A DNA stretch of 64,000 bases from Alphaproteobacteria bacterium (GTDB taxonomy: Bacteria > Pseudomonadota > Alphaproteobacteria > Caulobacterales > Caulobacteraceae). Location of the stretch: contig JAHJME010000008.1 in the NCBI GenBank assembly GCA_018821435.1, forward strand, positions 1 through 64,000. Direction: 5' to 3'. A model generated the notes under the pieces. The model did no database searches. It was not told the origin of the DNA and saw nothing but the letters and a program-made list of their open reading frames with translations. Below are positions 1 to 7,804 of the stretch, one piece after another (position 1 is the first letter of the stretch; the number at the start of each line of letters is the position of its first letter). The translations under genes were made by a program, and so were the position numbers.

Positions 1-6
1 GAGATT

Positions 7-100
7 GTCCACGAACCACACGAACCACACGAACATCGGTGCGTGCCCCGGCGCTCGGCCAGGACGCCGCCCGTTCGTGTGGTTCGTGTGGTTCGTGGAC
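7..100. repeat. Inverted repeat with arms made of tandem nonamers
   Basis: Bases 7-34 and 73-100 are perfect 28-base reverse complements separated by a 38-base GC-rich loop. Each arm is almost three copies of the nonamer CACGAACCA, or its complement TGGTTCGTG. As RNA it would form a very stable hairpin. It does not resemble a simple terminator because no T run follows. A second element built on related nonamers lies at 46844-46931, so this looks like a dispersed intergenic repeat family. The function is unknown. Confidence 0.85.
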
Positions 101-192
101 GACCGCGCCAAAGGCGCGCCAGCGCGTCTGGCCCCACGCCGATGGCGCAGGGTTGGCGAAGGCGGGGCTGAAGGTGTCGAGCGCGCAGTGAT

Positions 193-789
193 TTAGCGGC
201 GGGGTGGGCCGGTGGCGGAGCGGGGGCGTCGGGCCAAGAGGGCGACGGTGGTGGCGATGTTGGTTCGCGGCGGACCGGTCGCGATGGCCACCGCCGTTGC
301 GCCGGTCGGCCGGTGTCGCAAACCGTTGGGGGTCGGCCGGCGACCTGGGTCTCCGCCGGCTCGGGCGAGCAGGGCGGTGAGGGCCGTGAGCGCCGCCGGC
401 GCAGGGCCGGGCAGGGCGGCCGCGTCCTTGGCGATCCCGCACAAGGTCGACAGCAGCAGCGGCAGGGTGGCGCGCTCGGTCTCGCGCTCCCGGTCGGTGT
501 CCAGGCGCTCCCGCGCTTCGGTCTCAGGCGGGTCCGCGCGCTCGTGGAAATCCTCGGCCTCGCCGGCGGCGTCGCGCCCAAGCGCCGCGCTGGGCGCCCG
601 CCGCAGTCGCAGGCCCAGCGCGATCGACACCCGCACACCGAAGAAGCACCGCTCGAACAGATCGAAGAGCTCCAGCTTCCGCGTCCAGTCCTCGACCCGC
701 TCGGCCTCACGCCCGAACGCCATCCCCAGCCGGTGCGCGCAGGCGCCCATCTCGGCAAGCATGGCGGCGCTGGCGTCTTCGGCGGTCAT
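193..789 (-). CDS. Hypothetical protein
   Basis: This 198-residue protein matches no family I can name with confidence. The chosen ATG at 789 gives MTAEDASAAMLAEMG; the open frame continues 30 codons further upstream but looks non-coding there. Residues 1-60 are helical, with a segment rich in Phe and Leu (LFDLFERCFFGVRVS), and resemble small uncharacterised Caulobacteraceae proteins. The middle is rich in Glu and Arg (residues 70-110). The C-terminal third is rich in Ala, Pro and Arg and probably disordered. No signal peptide or membrane span is visible. It stands alone on the minus strand, diverging from the PEP-CTERM gene at 1050. The C-terminal end is the least certain part. Confidence 0.6.
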   Translation of the reverse strand: MTAEDASAAMLAEMGACAHRLGMAFGREAERVEDWTRKLELFDLFERCFFGVRVSIALGLRLRRAPSAALGRDAAGEAEDFHERADPPETEARERLDTDRERETERATLPLLLSTLCGIAKDAAALPGPAPAALTALTALLARAGGDPGRRPTPNGLRHRPTGATAVAIATGPPRTNIATTVALLARRPRSATGPPRR

Positions 790-1049
790 GGGAACAAAGA
801 TAGAACATTTATGCGCCGAGCGCAAGGGCGATCGATCCGGCGCACGTCCATGAAGCGTTTGATCGCAGCAAACCCACATGTGCGCCTAACGGAACGACAG
901 ACGCGCGAAGGTTGCAGCGGCATCGATATCGAGGCGACGGATTCTGCACGGTGTCTCAAACTTCAGCGGCGCGGGCGTAACGAATTGAAGTCCGCCCCCG
1001 ACGGCGTAGAGCCGCCGATGCCGCCGCGTGGCGGGCTTCGGGGATCATC

Positions 1050-1745
1050 ATGAAATCTTTTGCGACGTTGAGCGCCGTCTGCGCCATCGGCCTGAGTGCG
1101 TTGGCCGGCCAGGCCCAGGCCGACATCTACCACATCACCCACACGGGAACGGTCGAGAGCGGGATCGACACCCGTGGCCTGTTCGGTGACGCCGACGTAG
1201 ACCTGAGCGGCCTCGCGTACTCGGCGGTCTTCACCTTCGATTCCAGCCTGCTTACGCCCCAGAACCAGAGTTTCCCCGGCATCGAAATCCACGGCTACCA
1301 TCCCGGCGCCGGCAGCGTGGTGCTCACCATCGGCGGCGCGGAATACACCTACGGCGGCAGCGACGGGTCGGGTTTCGTGCGCGCAACCTTCGCGCCAGGC
1401 ATCAATCCAATGCGGGCCGTGAGCACCGCGCAGATCCTGGGCGACTCCGGCTACCTGACCTTTCAGGTCGCATCGCTGTCGACATTCCTGGACCCGTTCG
1501 ACCTGGAATCTCCGCTGTCCTACACGGTCACCGACGCGGATCGCGCGGTGATCACGACCAGCGCCTCTTGGGACGCCGGCGACTTCAGGATCGTCTTCAA
1601 TCAAGCGACCCTCACAACCAGCTCCGAGCCGGGCGGGCCTGTCGCGGGCGTGCCGGAGCCGGCGAGCTGGGCGCTGATGATCATGGGTTTCGGCGGCATG
1701 GGCGTGACGCTCCGCAGCCGTCGTCGGGCGCTGGCCGCGATTTAG
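1050..1745 (+). CDS. PEPxxWA-CTERM sorting domain protein
   Basis: This is a secreted protein of 231 residues. It starts with an N-terminal signal peptide (MKSFATLSAVCAIGLSALAG, then cleavage near AQA/D at residues 22-25). It ends with the PEP-CTERM sorting tail: VPEPASWA, a hydrophobic stretch LMIMGFGGMGV, and an Arg-rich end RSRRR. Such tails are known to be recognised by exosortase/archaeosortase systems and are common among exopolysaccharide-producing Proteobacteria. The central 170 residues are beta-rich and low in charge, with no recognisable catalytic motif. GGGGAT lies 5 bases before the ATG as a possible ribosome site. A second PEP-CTERM gene follows on the same strand. No exosortase gene is present here, so the anchoring step is inferred. 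Confidence 0.85.
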   Translation: MKSFATLSAVCAIGLSALAGQAQADIYHITHTGTVESGIDTRGLFGDADVDLSGLAYSAVFTFDSSLLTPQNQSFPGIEIHGYHPGAGSVVLTIGGAEYTYGGSDGSGFVRATFAPGINPMRAVSTAQILGDSGYLTFQVASLSTFLDPFDLESPLSYTVTDADRAVITTSASWDAGDFRIVFNQATLTTSSEPGGPVAGVPEPASWALMIMGFGGMGVTLRSRRRALAAI

Positions 1746-1917
1746 CCGGCTAAGGACGCGGCGAAGATCGCTGCGTCCTCCGCCGCCGGTTTTCAACCCG
1801 GCGTCTCAAACGGCAACGCCGGCGGGGACGCGTCTTGCGGCCCTGCGTGGCGCCAGTCATCGGGACGTCGATGGGTTTTTGGGATGGCGCATGCCGCCAC
1901 AGTTGGGGATCGACGAG

Positions 1918-2496
1918 ATGAACAACATGAGCTCGCTGAAGATGGCGGCCTGCGCCGTGGCGGCCTGGGCGGCGCTGGCCGCGCCGTCCTTTGCGGCGAC
2001 GTTTTCGAATAATTGGTCGTTCGTGGACACGGACACCGGCGCGACGGTCGGCGGCGTGATTTCCGGCCTTGTCGACGGCGACAACCTGAGCGCCGACGGA
2101 CTGACCATCACGGTCACCCAATCGCCCTATGACGTCATGCTGGGCGACTATACGTTCGACTTCAGCGCGGGGGCCGGATACCCGAGCAACCAGGACACCT
2201 ACAGCGCTTCGAACAGCGTCGTGACGTTCGCGAACTTCATCTATGCCAACGAGATGGGCGAGTTCCTCACGTTCGGCACGCACCCCACCGGTGGATCCTT
2301 CTATCCGCAGCTGATCAGCTACAATACCGGCGAGTGGGCGTACAACATGACAGCCGGCGTACAGTTCAGCGCGGTGACGGCAGCGGAACCGGCGGGCGTT
2401 CCCGAGCCGGCGACCTGGGCGATCATGATCGGTGGTCTGGGCCTGGTCGGCGCCAGGATGCGTCGCCGGCGGGGGACGACGGCCGCCGCGGCCTGA
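1918..2496 (+). CDS. PEPxxWA-CTERM sorting domain protein
   Basis: This is a 192-residue secreted protein. The ATG at 1918 gives MNNMSSLKMAACAVAAWAAL with cleavage after PSFA; an ATG four codons... more precisely at MSSLK (1927) is also possible. The tail is VPEPATWA followed by the hydrophobic IMIGGLGLVGA and RMRRRRG, a clear PEP-CTERM signal. The body is short and rich in Gly, Ser, Thr and Asp, consistent with an exported beta-structured protein of unknown role. It lies 172 bases after another PEP-CTERM gene and 27 bases before an AraC-type regulator on the same strand, so the last two may be cotranscribed. The body is not close enough to the preceding gene to call a tandem duplication by eye. 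Confidence 0.83.
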   Translation: MNNMSSLKMAACAVAAWAALAAPSFAATFSNNWSFVDTDTGATVGGVISGLVDGDNLSADGLTITVTQSPYDVMLGDYTFDFSAGAGYPSNQDTYSASNSVVTFANFIYANEMGEFLTFGTHPTGGSFYPQLISYNTGEWAYNMTAGVQFSAVTAAEPAGVPEPATWAIMIGGLGLVGARMRRRRGTTAAAA

Positions 2497-2523
2497 GTCC
2501 GAAGCTCGCGGCAGAGGCGATCC

Positions 2524-3597
2524 ATGACGAACGAAACCCTGGTGGATCGCCTGCCGCATCTGGCCGCGCAGATCGCGGCGGACTATGCCGATCCCTTCGC
2601 CGCCTGCCGCGAGCTGGTGGCGACGATGTTCGATCTGGATACGCCGTCGCCGGACCTGCGCGCCGGCTATGGGATGAGCTTCGCGCTCTACGACTTCGGG
2701 CCGATCAAGCTGGGCGAGTCCGGCGCGACGACGGCCTCGATCCTGGTCCGCAGCCCCCAGACCATCGCCCGCACCGGCGTCGATCAGTTCCACGTCCAGT
2801 ACTACCGCACGGGCGGCTTCGTCATGACCGTGGACGGCGCCGAGCGCGAGGTGAGGGCGGGCGACATCTGCATGCTGGACCTGTCCCGCCCGGTCACGCT
2901 TCGCGCCGAACGGATCGACAACCTCTCGGCCATGGTCGCACGCGACCTGCTGGCGCCGTTGTTGGCGGACGTCGGGGATGTCCACGGCCTGGTGCTGCGG
3001 CGCGACAGCGAGGCCGGGATCGCCGTCCGCGAACATCTGGACGAAATGTGGCTGGAGGCGCCGGAACTGACGGTCGCGCAGGGGCTGGCGTCGAGCCACG
3101 CCGCCGCCGCGATGCTGGCCGCCGTGATCCGCGCGAACGGCCAGGGGCGGGCGGCCACCCGCACCGAGCTGCGCGCGAGCCAGTTGCGGGCGATCTGCCG
3201 GCGCATCGACAAACAGATCGCCGATCCGGGGCTGGGGCCGGCCACCCTGGCGCGCGACTTCTATGTGACGCGCCCGACCCTCTACCGGATGTTCGAGCCG
3301 CACGGCGGGATCGGCCGATACATCCTGGGCCGCCGGCTGACCGGTGTGTTCCGGGACCTGTCCGACCCGTCCCTGGCGCACATGGCCGTGGCCGAGATCC
3401 TGCGGCAGTGGGGTTTCGCGAACCACACGGCCGCGGGGCGCGCGTTCCGCGGGGCCTATGGCATGACCCCGTCGGAGTGCCGGTCGCGGTCGCGCGACAT
3501 CCATCGCGCGGGGGGCGTGGCGGGCGCGAAGGCCTTCGACGTTCCGCCCGAGATCCCCCCGAACATCAAGGCGTTCCAACGTCAGGCCGCCCGCTAA
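2524..3597 (+). CDS. AraC family transcriptional regulator
   Basis: This is a 357-residue cytoplasmic DNA-binding regulator. Residues about 40-190 look like the cupin-type ligand domain of AraC-like activators (AraC_binding_2 style, around FHVQYYRTGGFVMTVDG and the GDICMLDLSRP turn). The C-terminal 110 residues carry two helix-turn-helix units, and the second contains the conserved WGFANHTAAGRAFRGAYGMT followed by PSECR. The last 25 residues after the HTH are a charged extension. ATG 2524 begins 27 bases after the PEP-CTERM gene stop, so cotranscription is plausible. The inducer and targets cannot be read from the sequence. Confidence 0.9.
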   Translation: MTNETLVDRLPHLAAQIAADYADPFAACRELVATMFDLDTPSPDLRAGYGMSFALYDFGPIKLGESGATTASILVRSPQTIARTGVDQFHVQYYRTGGFVMTVDGAEREVRAGDICMLDLSRPVTLRAERIDNLSAMVARDLLAPLLADVGDVHGLVLRRDSEAGIAVREHLDEMWLEAPELTVAQGLASSHAAAAMLAAVIRANGQGRAATRTELRASQLRAICRRIDKQIADPGLGPATLARDFYVTRPTLYRMFEPHGGIGRYILGRRLTGVFRDLSDPSLAHMAVAEILRQWGFANHTAAGRAFRGAYGMTPSECRSRSRDIHRAGGVAGAKAFDVPPEIPPNIKAFQRQAAR

Positions 3598-3624
3598 GGG
3601 CGGCGAAGGCGGCGGGTGGAACGC

Positions 3625-3652
3625 AAAAGGCCCGGGCTTTCACCCGGGCCTT
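3625..3652 (-). terminator. Rho-independent terminator of clpA
   Basis: A perfect 10-base-pair stem (3627-3636 with 3643-3652) closes a 6-base loop. Four A residues precede it on the plus strand, which give a T run for minus-strand transcripts. It sits 27 bases past the clpA stop and also separates clpA from the convergent AraC gene. Confidence 0.8.
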
Positions 3653-3678
3653 CGCAGTTCTGTCGCTCGTCGCCCGGT

Positions 3679-5997
3679 CTAGTCGACCGGTTCGATCTCT
3701 TCGGCGGGGGCTTCGATGACCGGGGCGCCGCGTTCGCGTTCGTCGCCTTCGATGTCGAAGGCCAGCTTGCCGTCCTTGAGCACCACTTTCACGTGGCCGC
3801 CCTTGATCAGCTTGCCGAACAGGATCTCGTCGGCGAGCGGCTTCTTGATGTTCTCCTGGATCACCCGGGCCAGGGGCCGGGCGCCGTAGAGTTCGTCGAA
3901 GCCGTTCTTGGCCAGCCAGTCGGCGGCCTCGTCCGAGGTCTCGATCGTCACGTGGCGGTCGGCCAGCTGGGCCTCGAGCTGCATGACGAACTTCTGCACC
4001 ACCTGACGGATGATCTCGGGCGTCAGCGGCTTGAACTGGACGACGGCGTCGAGGCGGTTGCGGAATTCCGGGGTGAAGAGGCGCTTCAGAGCCTCCTCGA
4101 CCTCGTCGTCCGCCTTGCCGCGGCCGAAGCCGATCGAGTTCTTCTGAGCGTCGGAGGCGCCCGCGTTGGTGGTCATGATCAGGACCACGTTGCGGAAGTC
4201 GACCTTCTTGCCGTTCGAGTCCGTCAGCTGCCCGTGGTCCATGACCTGGAGCAGGATGTTGAACACGTCCGGGTGCGCCTTCTCGATCTCGTCGAGCAGG
4301 ACCACCGAGTGGGGGTGCTGGTCGACGGCGTCGGTCAGCAGGCCGCCCTGGTCGAAGCCGACGTAGCCGGGAGGGGCCCCGATCAGGCGGCTGACCGTGT
4401 GGCGCTCCATGTACTCGGACATGTCGAACCGCAGGAGCTCGATGCCGAGGGTGGAGGCCAGCTGGCGCGCCGTCTCCGTCTTGCCGGTGCCGGTGGGCCC
4501 CGAGAAGAGGTAGGAGCCGATCGGCTTGTTGTTATCCCGCAGGCCGGCCCGGGCCATCTTCATGGCCGAGCTGAGCTGGTCGATGGCGTCGTCCTGGCCG
4601 TAGACCGCCCGCTTGAGGTCGGTCTCCAGCTGCTTCAGCGCCTCGGTGTCGGTCTTGGACACCGACTTCGGCGGTATCCGGGCGATCTTGGCCACGACGG
4701 CCTCGACCTCCTTCAGGCCGATGATCTTCTTCCGCTTGCCTTCCGGCAGCAGCATCTGCGAGGCGCCGGCCTCGTCGATGATGTCGATGGCTTTGTCGGG
4801 CAGCTTGCGGTCGTTGATGTACTTGGCCGACAGCTCCACCGCAGCCTTGATGGCGTCGTTGGTGTAGCGGAGCTTGTGGAACTCCTCGTAGTACACCTTC
4901 AGACCCTTGAGGATCTTGATGGTGTCTTCGATGGTCGGCTCGTTCACGTCGATCTTCTGGAAGCGGCGGACCAGGGCCCGATCCTTCTCGAAGTGCTGGC
5001 GGAACTCCTTGTACGTCGTCGAGCCCATGCACCGCAGGGTGCCCGAGGCCAGAGCGGGTTTGAGCAGGTTGGAGGCGTCCATGGCCCCGCCGGAGGTCGC
5101 GCCAGCGCCGATCACCGTATGGATCTCGTCGATGAACAGGACCGCGTCGGGGTGGTTCTCCAGTTCCTTGACCACCTGCTTCACGCGCTCTTCGAAGTCG
5201 CCGCGGTAGCGGGTGCCGGCCAGCAGCGCGCCCATGTCGAGCGAGAAGATGGTCGAGTTGGCCAGGACCTCTGGGACCTGCTTGTTGACGATCTTGCGCG
5301 CCAGGCCTTCCGCGATCGCGGTCTTGCCGACGCCGGGATCACCGACGAGCAGGGGATTGTTCTTGGTCCGGCGGCAGAGGATCTGGATGCAGCGTTCGAC
5401 TTCCGACATCCGGCCGATCAGCGGATCGACCTTCCCCTGCTTGGCCTTCTCGTTGAGGTTCACGCAGTAGGCTTCGAGGGCCTCACCACCGGTCTTCACA
5501 GGCGGCTTGTCCTCATCCTCCGACGAACCCTTCACGGGCTTGGCCTCGGCGGCGCCGGCTTTCTTGGCGATGCCGTGGGCGATGTAGTTCACCGCGTCGT
5601 ACCGCGTCATGTCCTGCTCCTGCAGGAAATAGGCGGCGTGGCTCTCGCGTTCGGAGAAGATGGCCACCAGCACATTGGCGCCGGTGACTTCCTCTCGACC
5701 CGAGGACTGGACGTGGATGACGGCGCGTTGGATCACGCGCTGGAAACCAGCCGTGGGCTTGGCGTCCTCACCATCATCGACGACCAGCGAGCGCAGTTCG
5801 TTGTCCACGTAGTTGGTCAACGTCGTGCGCAACGCACCGAGTTCCACGTCGCAGGCGCGCATTACGCCCGCAGCGTCCTCGTCATCGATCAGGCTGAGGA
5901 GCAAGTGCTCCAGGGTGGCGTATTCGTGCTTTCGCTGGTTGGCATAAGCCACCGCGCGATGCAGGGATTCTTCGAGTTGGCGGGAAAATGAAGGCAA
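3679..5997 (-). CDS. clpA: ATP-dependent Clp protease ATP-binding subunit ClpA
   Basis: This is the 772-residue AAA+ unfoldase that feeds substrates to ClpP. The N-terminal Clp repeat domain spans about residues 1-145 (binding face for ClpS), followed by an acidic linker. AAA module 1 has Walker A GDPGVGKT at 219-226 and Walker B VLFIDEIHT. AAA module 2 has Walker A SGPTGTGKT near residue 500 and Walker B VVLLDEIEKA. The SIGFGRG loop after module 2 is the IGF-type ClpP-docking tripeptide, which distinguishes ClpA from ClpB. The length is typical. It starts 6 bases after the clpS stop, so clpS-clpA form an operon. A perfect hairpin terminator follows at 3625-3652. In Caulobacter ClpAP degrades several cell-cycle proteins. 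Confidence 0.98.
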   Translation of the reverse strand: MPSFSRQLEESLHRAVAYANQRKHEYATLEHLLLSLIDDEDAAGVMRACDVELGALRTTLTNYVDNELRSLVVDDGEDAKPTAGFQRVIQRAVIHVQSSGREEVTGANVLVAIFSERESHAAYFLQEQDMTRYDAVNYIAHGIAKKAGAAEAKPVKGSSEDEDKPPVKTGGEALEAYCVNLNEKAKQGKVDPLIGRMSEVERCIQILCRRTKNNPLLVGDPGVGKTAIAEGLARKIVNKQVPEVLANSTIFSLDMGALLAGTRYRGDFEERVKQVVKELENHPDAVLFIDEIHTVIGAGATSGGAMDASNLLKPALASGTLRCMGSTTYKEFRQHFEKDRALVRRFQKIDVNEPTIEDTIKILKGLKVYYEEFHKLRYTNDAIKAAVELSAKYINDRKLPDKAIDIIDEAGASQMLLPEGKRKKIIGLKEVEAVVAKIARIPPKSVSKTDTEALKQLETDLKRAVYGQDDAIDQLSSAMKMARAGLRDNNKPIGSYLFSGPTGTGKTETARQLASTLGIELLRFDMSEYMERHTVSRLIGAPPGYVGFDQGGLLTDAVDQHPHSVVLLDEIEKAHPDVFNILLQVMDHGQLTDSNGKKVDFRNVVLIMTTNAGASDAQKNSIGFGRGKADDEVEEALKRLFTPEFRNRLDAVVQFKPLTPEIIRQVVQKFVMQLEAQLADRHVTIETSDEAADWLAKNGFDELYGARPLARVIQENIKKPLADEILFGKLIKGGHVKVVLKDGKLAFDIEGDERERGAPVIEAPAEEIEPVD

Positions 5998-6003
5998 GAG
6001 CCT

Positions 6004-6333
6004 CTAATCCTTCTCCATGGTGCACTGCAGCGGGTGCTGATGCCGCCGCGCCGTATCAACGACCTGGGCCACTTTTGTTTCCGCCACTTCGTAAGTGAAG
6101 ACCCCGCAAACGCCGACGCCGTGTTGATGGACGAGGAGCATTATGCGAGTCGCGTCTTCGCGCGACTTATTGAAGAATTGCTCAAGTACGTAGACGACGA
6201 ATTCCATCGGCGTGTAGTCGTCATTGAGCAGCAGAACCCGGTACATCGAGGGTTTCTGCGTCTTCGGTTTGGTCTGTGTGATCACCGTCGAGCGAACGCC
6301 AGTGTCAGCTCCACCTTCCTTCCGTTCGCTCAT
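6004..6333 (-). CDS. clpS: ATP-dependent Clp protease adaptor ClpS
   Basis: This 109-residue adaptor binds N-degron substrates and docks them on the ClpA N-domain. The flexible N-terminus (about 25 residues) is followed by the ClpS core. [16 protein letters not shown] carries the Asn-Asp-Asp binding edge, with later conserved segments [14 protein letters not shown] and [13 protein letters not shown] lies about 8 bases upstream of the ATG. It is the first gene of the clpS-clpA operon, and the 133-base gap to dinB upstream should hold the promoter. The HQHG segment keeps the usual ClpS His-x-x-Gly pattern. Confidence 0.97.
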   Translation of the reverse strand: MSERKEGGADTGVRSTVITQTKPKTQKPSMYRVLLLNDDYTPMEFVVYVLEQFFNKSREDATRIMLLVHQHGVGVCGVFTYEVAETKVAQVVDTARRHQHPLQCTMEKD

Positions 6334-6466
6334 GTTCGGCTCTCCTAGGGCGGCGATGGTCGGCCGCCAACTCGATTAGATATGGAAGATAGCGCCATTT
6401 GGAAGGGATGAATCGTCACGGCGACGTTTGAGGCGCCTGCGGCACGTATTTGATCAGGCGTCCCGG

Positions 6467-7738
6467 TCACTCATCATTGTACGCGCCCTTGGCCCGCAGG
6501 ATGCGGCCGGAGGTGACGGCGTCGGCGCCGAATCGCGCGCGAATCGCATCGACGGACCTCTCGCTGGCCAGGGCCTTCTTCTCCCCTTCGGCGAAGAAGT
6601 CACTGCTGGCCGTCCGGGCGTCGATCAGGTCGGCGATGCCGATGCCGATCAGGCGCCATGGCCGGCCCGTCGCTTCCTTGGCCAGGAGCTCGCGGCCGAC
6701 CTTGAACAGGGTGTGCGCCGTCTGGGTCGCGACAGGCAGGGTGCGTCGCCGTGTCACGATCTTGAAGTCGGTGGTTCGCAGCTTCAGTGTCACCACCCGC
6801 CCGGCGATCGCGCCGTCGCGGGCCTGGCGGGCGACCCGCTCGCACAGGGGGGCCAGCTTGTCCTCAAGGGCGGCGATGTCGCTGAGGTCCTCGTTGAAGG
6901 TGGTCTCGGCGCTGATCCCCTTGCGCGCCTCGTTGGGGTTCACCGGCCGCGCGTCGCGCCCGTGGGCCAGGTCGTGCAGGCGCAGGCCATGGGCGCCCCA
7001 GCGATCGGCCAGCACCTTCACGTCCACCCGCGCCAGGTCACCGACGGTGCGGTAGCCGGCCTTCTCCAGGCTGGCGACCATGGCGGGGCCGACGCCGGGG
7101 AGAATGCGGACGGGCCTGGGCGCGAGGAAGGCCTGGGCCTCATGGCCGATCACCGAGAAGCCGCGCGGCTTGTCGAGGTCGGACGCCACCTTGGCCAGGA
7201 ACTTGTTCGCCGCCAGGCCGATGGAGACGGTCAGCCCGGTCTCGGCCTCGATGCGGGCCTGGAGCCTGGCGAGCGTTATGGCGGGCGGCGCGCCGTGCAG
7301 GCGTTCGGTGCCGGAGAGGTCCATCCAGGCCTCGTCCAGGCTGAGGTTCTGGATCAGCGGCGTCAGCTGGGCCGCCAGGCCCAGGATGCGTTTGCTCTCG
7401 TGGCGGTACTTGCCGAAGTCGGGCTTGATGACGACGGCTTCGGGGCAGGCCTTCAGCGCCTTGAACATCGGCATGGCCGAGCGCACGCCGTTTATCCGGG
7501 CGATGTAGCAGCAGGTTGTGACCACCCCGCGTTTCCCGCCGCCGACAATGACGGGCACATCCCGCAGCTCGGGCCGGTCGCGCTTCTCCACCGAGGCGTA
7601 GAAGGCGTCGCAGTCCATGTGGGCGATGGCGAGTTGGCCCAGCTCGTCGTGCGCGATGATCCGGGGCGACGCGCAGGTTGGGCAACGCCGCACCGCCGCG
7701 TCGCCCTGCCAGAAGCAGTCGCGGCAGAAGGCCTTCAT
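6467..7738 (-). CDS. dinB: DNA polymerase IV (Y family) with an N-terminal Cys4 motif
   Basis: This is a 423-residue translesion DNA polymerase. The palm motifs are IAHMDCDAFYASVE near residue 38 (first catalytic Asp) and LSLDEAWMDLSGT near residue 140 (catalytic Asp-Glu). The finger and little-finger regions follow, with PGVGPAMVASLEKAGY as the helix-hairpin-helix. Ahead of the catalytic core is a 35-residue extension, CRDCFWQ...RCPTC, with two CxxC pairs likely to bind zinc; the E. coli enzyme lacks it but alphaproteobacterial DinB proteins often have it. No beta-clamp motif stands out at the extreme C-terminus. The start ATG overlaps the stop of a 12-codon leader ORF (7735-7773), which carries the strong ribosome site. 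This suggests translational coupling. Confidence 0.95.
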   Translation of the reverse strand: MKAFCRDCFWQGDAAVRRCPTCASPRIIAHDELGQLAIAHMDCDAFYASVEKRDRPELRDVPVIVGGGKRGVVTTCCYIARINGVRSAMPMFKALKACPEAVVIKPDFGKYRHESKRILGLAAQLTPLIQNLSLDEAWMDLSGTERLHGAPPAITLARLQARIEAETGLTVSIGLAANKFLAKVASDLDKPRGFSVIGHEAQAFLAPRPVRILPGVGPAMVASLEKAGYRTVGDLARVDVKVLADRWGAHGLRLHDLAHGRDARPVNPNEARKGISAETTFNEDLSDIAALEDKLAPLCERVARQARDGAIAGRVVTLKLRTTDFKIVTRRRTLPVATQTAHTLFKVGRELLAKEATGRPWRLIGIGIADLIDARTASSDFFAEGEKKALASERSVDAIRARFGADAVTSGRILRAKGAYNDE

Positions 7739-7773
7739 TCCGCGTCGCCGATGTCGATGCCGATGCGGCTCAT
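7735..7773 (-). CDS. Twelve-codon leader ORF coupled to dinB
   Basis: The ORF encodes MSRIGIDIGDAE and stop. A textbook Shine-Dalgarno (AGGAGG, three bases before the ATG at 7773) precedes it, and its TGA overlaps the dinB ATG as ATGA. dinB itself has only a weak site, because the bases directly before its ATG lie inside this ORF. This geometry is typical of translational coupling. It could be a short regulatory or merely loading ORF. No attenuator hairpin is visible, so the function is inferred only from layout. Confidence 0.5.
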   Translation of the reverse strand: MSRIGIDIGDAE

Positions 7774-7804
7774 CGGCCTCCTATACTCGATTTGTTCCGC
7801 GACC

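Noticed and set aside
3616..5991. A 791-codon open frame on the plus strand opposite clpA
   Set aside because: It is the mirror of a highly expressed GC3-rich gene; the translation is Leu/Val/Gly/His-rich with no domain, and clpA is certain.
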